DNA of 14,749 nucleotides from Methanosarcinaceae archaeon (GTDB taxonomy: Archaea; Halobacteriota; Methanosarcinia; Methanosarcinales; Methanosarcinaceae), in the NCBI GenBank assembly GCA_030655675.1, contig JAUSPM010000038.1:1-14749 (forward strand), given 5' to 3'. This document shows, one piece after another, positions 6,501 through 12,985 of this stretch; the first letter of the stretch is position 1; the number at the start of each line of letters is the position of its first letter. The notes below the pieces were generated by a model that searched no databases, was not told the DNA's origin, and worked only from the letters and a program-made list of their open reading frames with translations. Made by a program: the position numbers and the translations under genes.

Positions 6501-8069
6501 ACTTGGTGAGATCGATTCATTATCTACATAATATTGCCTTACAAGTGCAGCTGTACCTGCTGTTAATGGTGTCGCCATACTTGTGCCACTACTGTATACA
6601 TAGTATGGATCATAAACTCCCCCTAAAATACCAGTTGCTACGCTTGATCTGGTTGAGATTATCCAAGTTCCAGGTGCTACTAAATCTGGCTTAACTCTAT
6701 TATCGTCTGTGGGCCCCCTACTACTAAAAGATGCAATCTGACTGATATTATCAGAATACGAGTCTTGATCCAATCTCAAGTTCTCTGAAGCCCCCACTGT
6801 AAGTGCATTTTTGGCAGTACTTGGTGGAGAAACGGTGTTTTGTCCATCAGCTCCATCATTGCCTGCTGCAAAAACAATTAACATATCAGGATTGTCCCAC
6901 ATGAAACTGTCTACGTGTTGTGAACTCGATGTGTAGTTCCCATAATCACTGGGGTCACCTGAACCCCAACTGTTGCTATGAATCTTCGCACCATCATTAT
7001 AGGCTTCTTGAAATAGCGATGATAGATTTGTTGGAGTGTAAAGACCTCCATTTTCTAAAACAACAGGACTAAGGCTATCATATTGCAAAGCTTGAAAGAC
7101 AAGTTGTGCCATTGGTGCCATCCCTGCATATTGACCACTAGAACGTGAACCGTTTCCAAGAACAGAACCCGCAACGTGTGTTCCATGTCCATTGTAATCT
7201 GCACTACCATTATCATTATAATCATATGGTGGGTTTACCCACCATGCATGCAATGCGACAATCCTCCCTTCAATATCATTATGCATCGTACCATCATTAA
7301 CCCCCGTATCCAGTCCCGTATCCGCCACCGCCACAATTTGTCCACTGCCAGTCAGCCCATGCGTATTTTGCACATAAGATACGTTTGTGATATTGGCAGC
7401 GATATCATTAAAAATCACGGGTTGCACATATTTTTCGATCCAACTAACTCCGGTCATGGCTGCAATATCGGGCAACTTTGAAGTTCCGATGCGCACTCGC
7501 ATTATTTTCCCGGCGTTGTCCACAATTTCCCCGTTAAGTTGTTTAATTTCTGACGTGACCTGTGCATTATGTTTTGAGTCAAATAACATAACAATTATGT
7601 CAGAAACATCATCATCTAAAATTATAGTTGTAGTTGTAGTAGCAGAAATTGAAGACGCAGAGAATACAGGACTTATCTTGTATGCTGGCTGATATGGTCC
7701 AATCCATTGTACAATATCCATTGTTTCAACTTGTGATTTAACAGATGAATTCATACGCACGATAAATGCATTGTTTGGGACATAATCAAAAAAGAGCGCG
7801 CCAGTATTTTTTACAGTCTGTTTCCATTCTTCAAGCACATTACCTTTAAATTGTAATATATAATACTCTTCGGTTTCAGTAGAATACTGGGAGGTTGTTG
7901 CAAAATCAGCTTTTACAGCCACAGATGGTTGTTTTGATGTATCAAAAACGGCATTTTTCAATAATATTGCATTATCTTGATCTGTGTCGAGGTATTCCGA
8001 TGCATTTGATGCATTTGCAAAAATGCTAATTAATAATAATATACAAAAAATCGCAAATACGTTTTTCAT
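3585..8069 (-). CDS. secreted, membrane-anchored S8 (subtilisin-like) protease with Ig-like repeats and PGF-pre-PGF-type domain
   Basis: A 1494-residue cell-surface serine protease. Order: Sec signal peptide (about 1-23, a Lys then a hydrophobic core, ending ANASNA); a propeptide-like region to about 230; the S8 catalytic domain with D250 (VADTG), H295 (NGHGTHVAG), oxyanion N404 (AAGNDG) and S497 (SGTSMATP), all intact; a beta-sandwich of the type found behind KP-43-like subtilases (LVWTDYPA ... NNLDLNVTGPD); four alternating Ig-like modules rich in Asn-X-Ser/Thr; a poly-Gly linker near 1260; a domain resembling PGF-pre-PGF (about 1270-1430, ending TPGFSPFAI); and a membrane helix with a short Lys/Arg tail (1469-1494). 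No PGF-CTERM sorting motif is seen. ATG 8069 is chosen over a frame reaching 8111 because the signal peptide begins there and GGAG lies 11 bases upstream. It probably degrades extracellular protein or processes envelope proteins; the substrate is unknown. Confidence 0.92.
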   Translation of the reverse strand: MKNVFAIFCILLLISIFANASNASEYLDTDQDNAILLKNAVFDTSKQPSVAVKADFATTSQYSTETEEYYILQFKGNVLEEWKQTVKNTGALFFDYVPNNAFIVRMNSSVKSQVETMDIVQWIGPYQPAYKISPVFSASSISATTTTTIILDDDVSDIIVMLFDSKHNAQVTSEIKQLNGEIVDNAGKIMRVRIGTSKLPDIAAMTGVSWIEKYVQPVIFNDIAANITNVSYVQNTHGLTGSGQIVAVADTGLDTGVNDGTMHNDIEGRIVALHAWWVNPPYDYNDNGSADYNGHGTHVAGSVLGNGSRSSGQYAGMAPMAQLVFQALQYDSLSPVVLENGGLYTPTNLSSLFQEAYNDGAKIHSNSWGSGDPSDYGNYTSSSQHVDSFMWDNPDMLIVFAAGNDGADGQNTVSPPSTAKNALTVGASENLRLDQDSYSDNISQIASFSSRGPTDDNRVKPDLVAPGTWIISTRSSVATGILGGVYDPYYVYSSGTSMATPLTAGTAALVRQYYVDNESISPSAALIKATLINGAANMSLPTNDQGWGRVDIEKSLFPTSPRTMRYHDNISLTISNSWNVSYYINSSSEPLIVTLVWTDYPAATFVGKMLVNNLDLNVTGPDNSYLGNGGDDTNNVEQVKLLSPTVGLYTIKVTGTNIPDGPQPFALVISGAINAEPLMTSATANPSIIEANGTDDTIFNVTVTDPDGIASVTMNLTAIGGQAAQPLTNNSGIWQYTTNTTILGIFNLGVNATDNVGISNTSMNIALNTTDTLPPTSNTPTNIEFSANSTANFDHWKLYDLHPGYYWVLRNDTQIIPPTTWKNNTNITVPVNTSIGLGDFNYTIQYNDSIGNYGTPDTVIININDTTPPSASGEIPANGSSTYDLTPLISVNITDNASGVNLSSIVMTVNGTIVDIANTTIAGGYMVYNQTATPFTYTQIVNVTVNATDNNNNFMSYNWSFTVDGNAPILTDAAAAPQTIESNGTETTKLSVNITDDLSGISSVTINLSSIRGGANVGMQNTGNNYWINSNATGVGNGTFYLPINATDNAGNSNTSVNIILYVNDTTSPTLSNNTPATGTNNLTPTISINATDIGSGINVSSANMTVNGMQVLLANTSSAFTYNFSNTTTSYNHGETVNITFNVSDNEGHTANYSWTFYIDNVKPMIGITSPADGYSTTASSITILGAVNGTGSSPVVTVNDINAPTTLINFSGTFIAASVPISLGTNTIYANVTDASGNINTTSINVIQTSPEKPSSSGGGGGGGTSGEEYENIELKDVSRVYISANTNVSFTFREGGNDIQYIKYKALTSAGYISATTEVLKNTSALVKQAPSGIVYKNMNIWLGKAGYATEHNIENPVIGFRVKRSWIQDNRIDENSIKLNRYSQDVWSTLQTTKTGEDATYIYFESQTPGFSPFAITANKNTISSQVSIKSDTVTESLQPVEEQSVETATLVPETETVEEETSIWSNLLIGALILTIIAGAYLYIQKRQS

Positions 8070-8090
8070 TATAAATTCAGCTCCACACCT

Positions 8091-8100
8091 AAAATATAAA
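8091..8100 (-). promoter_or_regulatory. candidate TATA box for the S8 protease gene
   Basis: TTTATATTTT on the minus strand, centred about 26 bases before the start codon. If real, the transcript would start at or next to the ATG and be nearly leaderless, which conflicts with the GGAG seen at 8081-8084. Low confidence for that reason. Confidence 0.3.
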
Positions 8101-8120
8101 TTAACCATCAAATACCTAAC

Positions 8121-8138
8121 GATAAAAAAGTCAAAAAA
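8121..8138 (-). terminator. oligo-T terminator after the ribosomal protein operon
   Basis: On the minus strand the 115 bases between the S27ae stop and the protease start contain TTTTTT GAC TTTTTT, preceded by another TTTTT closer to the S27ae stop. Clustered T runs without a needed hairpin are the usual archaeal intrinsic terminator. This suggests the protease gene is at least partly separate from the upstream operon. Confidence 0.5.
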
Positions 8139-8184
8139 TCACATCACAACCATATTTGGCAGTGATGCGACAAAAATAGTAAAA

Positions 8185-8334
8185 TTATTTCTTAATTTCT
8201 GTGTACCCGCACTTGCCGCAGGTAAGTCTGTCCTTGTGGTTTGCTAAAAACACGCCATCGCCGCATTTTGGACAGGTTTGGTTAAGTCTTTCGACAGAAT
8301 CGCCACTAATCTTATAATAGTCTTTTACAGCCAT
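8185..8334 (-). CDS. rps27ae: 30S ribosomal protein S27ae
   Basis: A 49-residue zinc-ribbon ribosomal protein of the small subunit, the archaeal/eukaryotic S27a (eS31) without the ubiquitin fusion found in eukaryotes. Translating the minus strand from ATG 8334 gives MAVKDYYKISGDSVERL and then two zinc knuckles, CPKC (residues 21-24) and CGKC (39-42), ending with EIKK and TAA. Size and layout match the archaeal family. It lies eight bases after the S24e stop, with AGGT as a weak ribosome site that overlaps that stop. In many archaea kae1 follows directly; here a protease gene intervenes. Confidence 0.93.
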   Translation of the reverse strand: MAVKDYYKISGDSVERLNQTCPKCGDGVFLANHKDRLTCGKCGYTEIKK

Positions 8335-8342
8335 TGTGATAC

Positions 8343-8678
8343 CTACTCTTCTACTACTTCAGATTCTTCCGCGTCCTCTGCTACTTCAGGTTCCGGCTCA
8401 TCAGGGATCACATTTCTCTTAATGGAATAATCGCGCTCGACCTGTGTCATGCGTGCTGCATCCTCATAGATCTTTACGTATCCTGAAAGTTCCTGCATTC
8501 CGTACTCACTATCCATTTTCTGGATGATCGTCAGATCAAGAGATGCATTCAACATAGCAACCAGTTTGCCTTTCACATCATTTCTTGAAGGGGTTGGACC
8601 TTCGAACTTGACTGTGAATTTAATTTCCCGCCTGTTTAAAAGCGCATTATTCTTATCTTCAGTGATATTAATATCCAT
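8343..8678 (-). CDS. rps24e: 30S ribosomal protein S24e
   Basis: A 111-residue S24e (eS24) protein of the small ribosomal subunit. The N-terminus MDINITEDKNNALLNRREI and the following motif FEGPTPSRNDVKGKL are characteristic of the family. The C-terminal tail is acidic (rich in Glu and Asp), an extension common in archaeal copies. ATG 8678 is preceded by GGAGG (8686-8690) seven bases upstream, and the first 11 bases overlap the end of the dephospho-CoA kinase gene. The stop is TAG; a TAA follows five codons later in the same frame, so a read-through would add only five residues. Confidence 0.95.
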   Translation of the reverse strand: MDINITEDKNNALLNRREIKFTVKFEGPTPSRNDVKGKLVAMLNASLDLTIIQKMDSEYGMQELSGYVKIYEDAARMTQVERDYSIKRNVIPDEPEPEVAEDAEESEVVEE

Positions 8679-9252
8679 CTAATTTCCTCCGAACACTATC
8701 GAATTGTCCTTCATCATATTCATCAATAATTTGATCCAATAAACTACGAATTTCATCTTTCTTAGATTCAGTGATTTTAACAAGCACCACACCTTCATTT
8801 GGCTGACCATAGAGAACCACCGAACCGATCGGGGCCATCAATATCGCAGGTAATGCTGCTAAATCCTCTTCGCCGCGGACAAAGAGTCTGACATGTTGAT
8901 CCGATCTTAATGCATCATCGATCGCATTGATCAGATCCTCGGTAATAACACCCGGTGGGTTGTCAACCGATATAGTTGTAAATGCTTTATGGTTTGTACC
9001 TAGAACAACATGATTAGATGCCGGTTCTCTTTTTGTACGATCATCAACAACACAGACATCAGGTATAATGTCTGATTCGAGCAAGTAGAATGTTGTAACA
9101 TCACCTACAGATATAAGTTTTGTGGGACTGCCCAGATCTGGTGCGATCTTTTGGATCGTATCTTTTCCGGTACCCTTGTATAGCACGCCAAAAGGCTTAC
9201 GCAAAACCGGACGCAGTTTTGCAGGTAATGCCAGTGCTATCTGTGCACCCAA
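8668..9252 (-). CDS. GTP-dependent dephospho-CoA kinase (DUF359 family)
   Basis: A 194-residue archaeal dephospho-CoA kinase of the PF04019/DUF359 family, which uses GTP to make the last phosphorylation in coenzyme A synthesis and is unrelated to bacterial CoaE. Conserved blocks seen: LRPVLRKPFGVLYKG near the N-terminus, SVGDVTT (residues 48-54), VDDRTKRE (about 69-76), VDNPPGVIT (97-105) and VRGEEDLAALPAI (126-138). The start is a TTG that directly follows the Spt4 TAA stop, in the same frame; AAGGTG about seven bases upstream, within spt4, can serve as its ribosome site, and no in-frame ATG is near. Its place between spt4 and S24e is a conserved archaeal arrangement and led originally to wrong guesses of a role in transcription or translation. 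It ends with TAA. Confidence 0.9.
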   Translation of the reverse strand: MGAQIALALPAKLRPVLRKPFGVLYKGTGKDTIQKIAPDLGSPTKLISVGDVTTFYLLESDIIPDVCVVDDRTKREPASNHVVLGTNHKAFTTISVDNPPGVITEDLINAIDDALRSDQHVRLFVRGEEDLAALPAILMAPIGSVVLYGQPNEGVVLVKITESKKDEIRSLLDQIIDEYDEGQFDSVRRKLDGY

Positions 9253-9438
9253 TTATCGCACCTTCAATGCGTACTTATCCGGTATATTAACGCCCATCTT
9301 CTTAGCGATCGCAGAACGTTCTGCGTCAACAATAACCACCATACCGCTCCAATCTGAGCTTAGATTACTGGAGCTGCATATAGGACATGTCTGACCTGTA
9401 ACGATCCTGTGACATTCACGGCAAACTTGATCACTCAT
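9253..9438 (-). CDS. spt4: transcription elongation factor Spt4 (RpoE'')
   Basis: A 61-residue zinc-binding protein that pairs with Spt5 to keep RNA polymerase processive during elongation. The four zinc ligands are visible as C6xxC9 and C18xxC21 (CREC and CPIC), followed by the conserved SDWSGMVVIVD segment and a short ending around IAKKMGVNIPDKYALKVR. Length is typical for the archaeal family. ATG 9438 has a strong GGAGG (9447-9451) eight bases upstream. It starts 21 bases after Rpo7, and its TAA is directly followed by the TTG of the dephospho-CoA kinase gene. Confidence 0.95.
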   Translation of the reverse strand: MSDQVCRECHRIVTGQTCPICSSSNLSSDWSGMVVIVDAERSAIAKKMGVNIPDKYALKVR

Positions 9439-9459
9439 AAATTAATCCTCCGGCAACAG

Positions 9460-10026
9460 TTACACACCAGCATCAGATTTTGGCTTCCGATCTTCCTCAA
9501 GCCATTCTAATTTACCAAGAGCATGCTGGCGCATGGTCAGACCTATCTTACTCTCTCGTGGATCGCGCTCATCAATACTCACAGCAACAATACGTGTGCG
9601 CACATGATCGCCCTCTGCAAGTGATCGCCCTCCTGCCTTGCTCATAAGCCTGCCATTCTTTCCATCGTATGACATAAAGTCATCCGTGATCTGGCTTACA
9701 TGCAAAAGTCCGTCCATTGCACCAATACTCACAAAAGCACCGAATTCCACAGTCTCAACAACCAGCCCTTCGATAACTTCCTGAAGTACAGGGATAAACA
9801 CAATTGCATCGAAAATAGCATCATAGTAAACGGCACCATCCCCTACAAGGATGTGTCCTTCACCCACCTCATCAAGCCCGGTGACCGCAACAATGGCACC
9901 CAGAGTCTTATCGATACGCCCTTCAAGTTTATCTTTTAATGCATTTTTAACACTAATGTTAACATCCTCGGCTAACCGATCGGGTGCAATTCGTACCGTG
10001 TCAGCAAGTTTCATCTTCTTGTACAT
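9460..10026 (-). CDS. rpo7: DNA-directed RNA polymerase subunit Rpo7 (RpoE')
   Basis: A 188-residue stalk subunit of archaeal RNA polymerase, homologous to eukaryotic Rpb7. With Rpo4 it forms the stalk that binds nascent RNA and helps open promoters. The N-terminal half begins MYKKMKLADTVRI and contains the DEVGEGHILVGDGAVYYDA region typical of the tip domain. The C-terminal half is an S1/OB-fold (about residues 80-165) with VVETVEFGAFVSIGAMDGLLHVSQI. ATG 10026 is preceded by GGGAG about ten bases upstream. An AT-rich 77-base gap with TATA-like sequence separates it from the PIN gene, so it probably has its own promoter in addition to read-through from aIF2 gamma. It ends with TAA. Confidence 0.96.
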   Translation of the reverse strand: MYKKMKLADTVRIAPDRLAEDVNISVKNALKDKLEGRIDKTLGAIVAVTGLDEVGEGHILVGDGAVYYDAIFDAIVFIPVLQEVIEGLVVETVEFGAFVSIGAMDGLLHVSQITDDFMSYDGKNGRLMSKAGGRSLAEGDHVRTRIVAVSIDERDPRESKIGLTMRQHALGKLEWLEEDRKPKSDAGV

Positions 10027-10073
10027 ATCTACATATCTCCCGTAAGATCAAAATCATTCAGATATTATTATTT

Positions 10074-10090
10074 GATATATTATAGTATAT
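10074..10090 (-). promoter_or_regulatory. candidate TATA promoter for the rpo7 sub-operon
   Basis: The minus strand here reads ATATACTATAATATATC, an overlapping set of TATA-like boxes. A start 25 bases further on would give a 5' leader of about 25 bases carrying the GGGAG ribosome site of rpo7. It lies in the only sizeable gap inside the information operon. Confidence 0.45.
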
Positions 10091-10103
10091 TGATCGTAAT
10101 TAA

Positions 10104-10469
10104 TTACGTTGTTGCTAATCTATTTTTCTGACGTAGATAAACAACCGTAATATCCTTTTCTTGTAATCGTTTTTTAAGTTTAATATCATTAGTCAAAACC
10201 GCTGCGCCAGTATTATCGGCAAGTTCTACAATGACATCATCTGCAAAACCAGTGAGTTGTGCAACCTCGCATCGATCCGCTAACGAACGTGCAACCTTTG
10301 CCGCCATTTTGTCCTTGCCTTTTGATCTGTCAATAAGACTGTCGAGTTCATTTAACACAGATCTTGGAACTACAAATTCATCAAATCCAAGACGCTGCAG
10401 TTCATCGAAAATATCGACATTGAACTGAACCGGAATCATCAGCGCATTGGTATCAATAATGACCTTCAA
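10104..10469 (-). CDS. PIN-domain endoribonuclease (Fcf1/VapC9-like)
   Basis: A 121-residue single PIN domain. The acidic residues expected to bind metal are present: D6 in VIIDTNAL, E41 in VLNELD, D77/D78 and D95 in LTNDIKLKKRL. Archaeal proteins of this type resemble Fcf1/Utp23 nucleases of rRNA processing and are routinely found after aIF2 gamma, so a housekeeping rRNA- or translation-linked nuclease is more likely than a toxin; no antitoxin gene is nearby. The start is a TTG at 10469 whose last two bases overlap the aIF2 gamma TGA (TTGA arrangement), placing LKVIIDTN at the N-terminus as in homologues. The open frame extends upstream to 10553, but that part lies in another frame of the aIF2 gamma gene. 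It ends with TAA. Confidence 0.88.
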   Translation of the reverse strand: MKVIIDTNALMIPVQFNVDIFDELQRLGFDEFVVPRSVLNELDSLIDRSKGKDKMAAKVARSLADRCEVAQLTGFADDVIVELADNTGAAVLTNDIKLKKRLQEKDITVVYLRQKNRLATT

Positions 10470-11692
10470 TCTTTGATTACCCCTACTCCGATAAGCCGCC
10501 ATCGTGAACCTACACGCCTGCTGATCGCTACCATTGAGCCGCTTTGTGCACATATAGGTCGCTTAAGTTTAACCTCAGCAACATCTGCCCTTGCGCTTGT
10601 AACAATGCCTACAGTCGTTGCAGTGCCTACATTCAACATCAAAGGTTCACTGGTTTTAATTTCCCCGATCTCCAATTCATCGGTAGCTCCAACAACACGT
10701 TCGAGTAAGTGTAAGTCCATTGTGAACAAATCGCGGGTTGGTGGCAGTGTGCCGGGTTTACCTGCAACCTGTCCTGTTAATGTATCACTCTTTGTTAATG
10801 TTGGATCAAGTGTTGTTCCAACTGCCAATAATCCACCAGGTGTAGCTTCTTCAACTTCACCTTTGCCTGCAATGATCTTTGAGATTTTAGTAATAATAGG
10901 TACCCATTTTGTAGTATTTTCACTCTCAACTTTTCGCCCAGGGCGAATCTCAAGTTCGTCACCCGGATGCATAGAACCTTCTGTAAGTGTTCCACCGATG
11001 ACGCCACCTGTGATCTTATCTACAGATAATCCCGGTTTATTTATGTCAAAAGACCTTGCAATCAGCATATGAGCTGGCTTGTCCATTTTGTGTACAGGTG
11101 TTGGGATCACTTTTTCCATGACCTCGATCAACACATCAATATTGATGTTCTGCTGTGCGGAAACCGGAACGATTGGTGCACCCTCTGCTACTGTACCTTT
11201 GACAAATTCCTTGATCTGCTTATAGTGCTCGATGATCTGTTCCTTTTTCACAAGGTCGATCTTATTCTGCACTATTACAATATTCTTGATCCCAATGATG
11301 TTCAGTGCCATCAAGTGTTCCTTTGTCTGTGGCTGCGGACATTTTTCATTGGCTGCAATAACAAGTACTGCACCGTCCATTATAGCCGCACCCGATAGCA
11401 TTGTAGCCATCAGTGTCTCGTGACCTGGTGCATCCACAAAGGATATTGTTCTGGTTTCTTCTGTTTTTGCTCCGCAATGTTCACATATTTTTGCGACTGA
11501 ATAACACTGTGGCTCAGAGCAGTCCGGACATTTCATAAATGTCGTATCTGCATACCCTAACCTGATCGATATGCCACGCTTCATCTCTTCACTGTGCGTA
11601 TCCGTCCAGATCCCAGACAGTGCACTGACAAGCGTGGTTTTTCCATGATCGACATGACCTACCATGCCGATATTAACACAAGGTTGACTCAA
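10466..11692 (-). CDS. translation initiation factor aIF2 gamma subunit
   Basis: A 408-residue GTPase that carries initiator methionyl-tRNA to the small ribosomal subunit as part of the aIF2 heterotrimer. G-domain motifs in order: GHVDHGKT (12-19, P loop), a switch I region with RGISIRLGY, a zinc knuckle with C55/C58 and C70/C73 (CPDC ... CEHC) specific to eIF2 gamma, DAPGH (87-91), and NKIDL in the guanine-binding position. Two beta-barrel domains follow, with RSFDINKPG and GGVIGGTL typical of the second domain. The start is TTG; GGGAGG lies about 11 bases upstream, a rather long spacing, and no closer ATG precedes the P loop. The TGA overlaps the PIN gene TTG. It leads the operon and faces guaAB across a divergent gap. 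Confidence 0.96.
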   Translation of the reverse strand: MSQPCVNIGMVGHVDHGKTTLVSALSGIWTDTHSEEMKRGISIRLGYADTTFMKCPDCSEPQCYSVAKICEHCGAKTEETRTISFVDAPGHETLMATMLSGAAIMDGAVLVIAANEKCPQPQTKEHLMALNIIGIKNIVIVQNKIDLVKKEQIIEHYKQIKEFVKGTVAEGAPIVPVSAQQNINIDVLIEVMEKVIPTPVHKMDKPAHMLIARSFDINKPGLSVDKITGGVIGGTLTEGSMHPGDELEIRPGRKVESENTTKWVPIITKISKIIAGKGEVEEATPGGLLAVGTTLDPTLTKSDTLTGQVAGKPGTLPPTRDLFTMDLHLLERVVGATDELEIGEIKTSEPLMLNVGTATTVGIVTSARADVAEVKLKRPICAQSGSMVAISRRVGSRWRLIGVGVIKD

Positions 11693-11797
11693 TTTTAGAT
11701 TTCCCTCCCAATTTGGGCAAAAAGATTATGATTATGAAATAATGGATGTATTAACTATAATAACTTGCTTTAAGGTTTGTGGTATCATGTTATTTAT

Positions 11798-11807
11798 CGT
11801 ATATAAG
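11798..11807 (-). promoter_or_regulatory. candidate TATA box for the aIF2 gamma operon
   Basis: CTTATATACG on the minus strand with an AATATCT stretch just upstream. A start about 25 bases downstream would give an 85-base leader before the TTG at 11692. It is the best TATA match on this strand in the gap, but the long leader leaves doubt. Confidence 0.4.
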
Positions 11808-11997
11808 ATATTCCAACAATGCACAATACATATTTTTTATTATCAAGTACACTCGACTATAAATGTAATTTTACCTATTTAACAAATTAGTACTCGCATG
11901 GATTTAAAAAAGGTTGGTGTTGCAATATCTTGATACTCCGGATTTGAGCAAAGCGAAATCCAAATTACATGACTAGCCACATCCTACCCAAAATTAC

Positions 11998-12005
11998 TAT
12001 ATACA
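11998..12005 (+). promoter_or_regulatory. candidate TATA box for guaAB
   Basis: CTATATAC preceded by AAAATTA, a plausible purine-rich BRE/TATA pair. A start about 25 bases downstream, near 12028, would give a leader of roughly 33 bases that includes the GGAG at 12050-12053, which lies seven bases before the ATG. Confidence 0.5.
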
Positions 12006-12060
12006 AACCATCATACTAGCATACATAAACACAGACATACATAAGATCGGAGAACATTTC

Positions 12061-12975
12061 ATGGTTAAAGTTGATAAATTCATACCTAAAAGCATAGAGC
12101 GGATCAAAAAAGAGGCTAATGGAAAGACCATTATCGCACTTTCAGGCGGGGTTGACAGTTCAGTTTGTGCAGTTCTTGCAAACCGTGCAATAGGCGATAA
12201 ATTAACGCCAATATACATTGACACAGGACTGATGCGAAAAGGCGAGACAGAGCGCATAAAAGAGATATTCTCTGACATGAACCTCCAGGTTGTCGATGCA
12301 AAAGATCAGTTCATGGAAGCCCTGAAGGGTCTTGAAGACCCCGAAGAGAAGCGAATGGCTGTAGGTGAAGCATTCATACGCGCCTTCGAAAAGGAAGCAC
12401 GATTACTTGAAGCCGAATACCTGATACAGGGCACCATATACCCTGACCGGATAGAATCCGAAGGCGGGATAAAATCACACCACAACGTTGGTGGATTGCC
12501 TTCAGTTATTGATTTTAAGGCCATTGTCGAGCCGATCGACGACTTGTACAAAGATGAGGTTCGCGAAGTTGCACGTGCACTCGACCTGCCCCTTGAGATC
12601 AGCGAACGCATGCCGTTCCCAGGTCCCGGTCTTTCAGTCCGCATCATTGGCGAGGTAACTCAAGAAAAGGTCGATGTAGTTCGCGAAGCAAATGCGATCG
12701 TTGAAGAAGAACTGCTTGAACAATTTAAACCATGGCAGACCTTTGCCGCAATACTCGGGAAAGGAACAGGCGTCAAAGGTGACCTGAGAGTACACGGCTG
12801 GATCGTAGCCGTTCGCGCAGTAGGTTCAAGGGACGGTATGACTGCCGAAGCAATGGAACTTCCATGGTCTGTCCTCCGTAAGATCGAATCACGCATCACA
12901 GGCGAGATCGCATCAGTTGCAAGAGTTGTCTATGACATAACTCCAAAACCGCCTGCAACCATTGAATTCGAATGA
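12061..12975 (+). CDS. guaAB: GMP synthase (glutamine-hydrolysing) subunit B, ATP pyrophosphatase
   Basis: A 304-residue ATP-pyrophosphatase subunit that adenylylates XMP and converts it to GMP with ammonia from a separate glutaminase subunit. In most archaea the two halves of GuaA are separate genes, and the glutaminase half is not in this window. The PP-loop is SGGVDSS at residues 28-34. Other family motifs: YIDTGLMRKGE, IQGTIYPDRIES, KSHHNVGGLP, LYKDEVR, RMPFPGPGLSVRI and the C-terminal dimer domain ending KPPATIEFE. Length fits the archaeal family (about 305). ATG 12061 is preceded by GGAG. It ends with TGA 10 bases before the archaeosine enzyme, so the two are probably one transcript. 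Confidence 0.96.
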   Translation: MVKVDKFIPKSIERIKKEANGKTIIALSGGVDSSVCAVLANRAIGDKLTPIYIDTGLMRKGETERIKEIFSDMNLQVVDAKDQFMEALKGLEDPEEKRMAVGEAFIRAFEKEARLLEAEYLIQGTIYPDRIESEGGIKSHHNVGGLPSVIDFKAIVEPIDDLYKDEVREVARALDLPLEISERMPFPGPGLSVRIIGEVTQEKVDVVREANAIVEEELLEQFKPWQTFAAILGKGTGVKGDLRVHGWIVAVRAVGSRDGMTAEAMELPWSVLRKIESRITGEIASVARVVYDITPKPPATIEFE

Positions 12976-12985
12976 GTATACACAG

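Larger units (their letters stand above)
11693..12060. other. divergent intergenic region, aIF2 gamma / guaAB
   Basis: 368 bases between two genes read away from each other. It contains TATA-like boxes in both directions (listed separately), an AT-rich centre, and a weak hairpin GGATTT/AAATCC at about 11940-11961. A plus-strand mini-frame starts ATG 11899 (MDLKKVGVAIS, then TGA). In the same frame after the TGA another 12 codons run to a second TGA. No RNA gene or known riboswitch was recognised. Confidence 0.5.

Noticed and set aside
10104..10469. PIN protein as a VapC toxin of a toxin-antitoxin pair
   Set aside because: No small antitoxin gene adjoins it; the neighbours are aIF2 gamma and rpo7, the conserved position of the Fcf1-like housekeeping PIN protein.
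10473..11072. 199-codon plus-strand frame antisense to aIF2 gamma
   Set aside because: Shadow of a fully recognised, conserved gene on the other strand.
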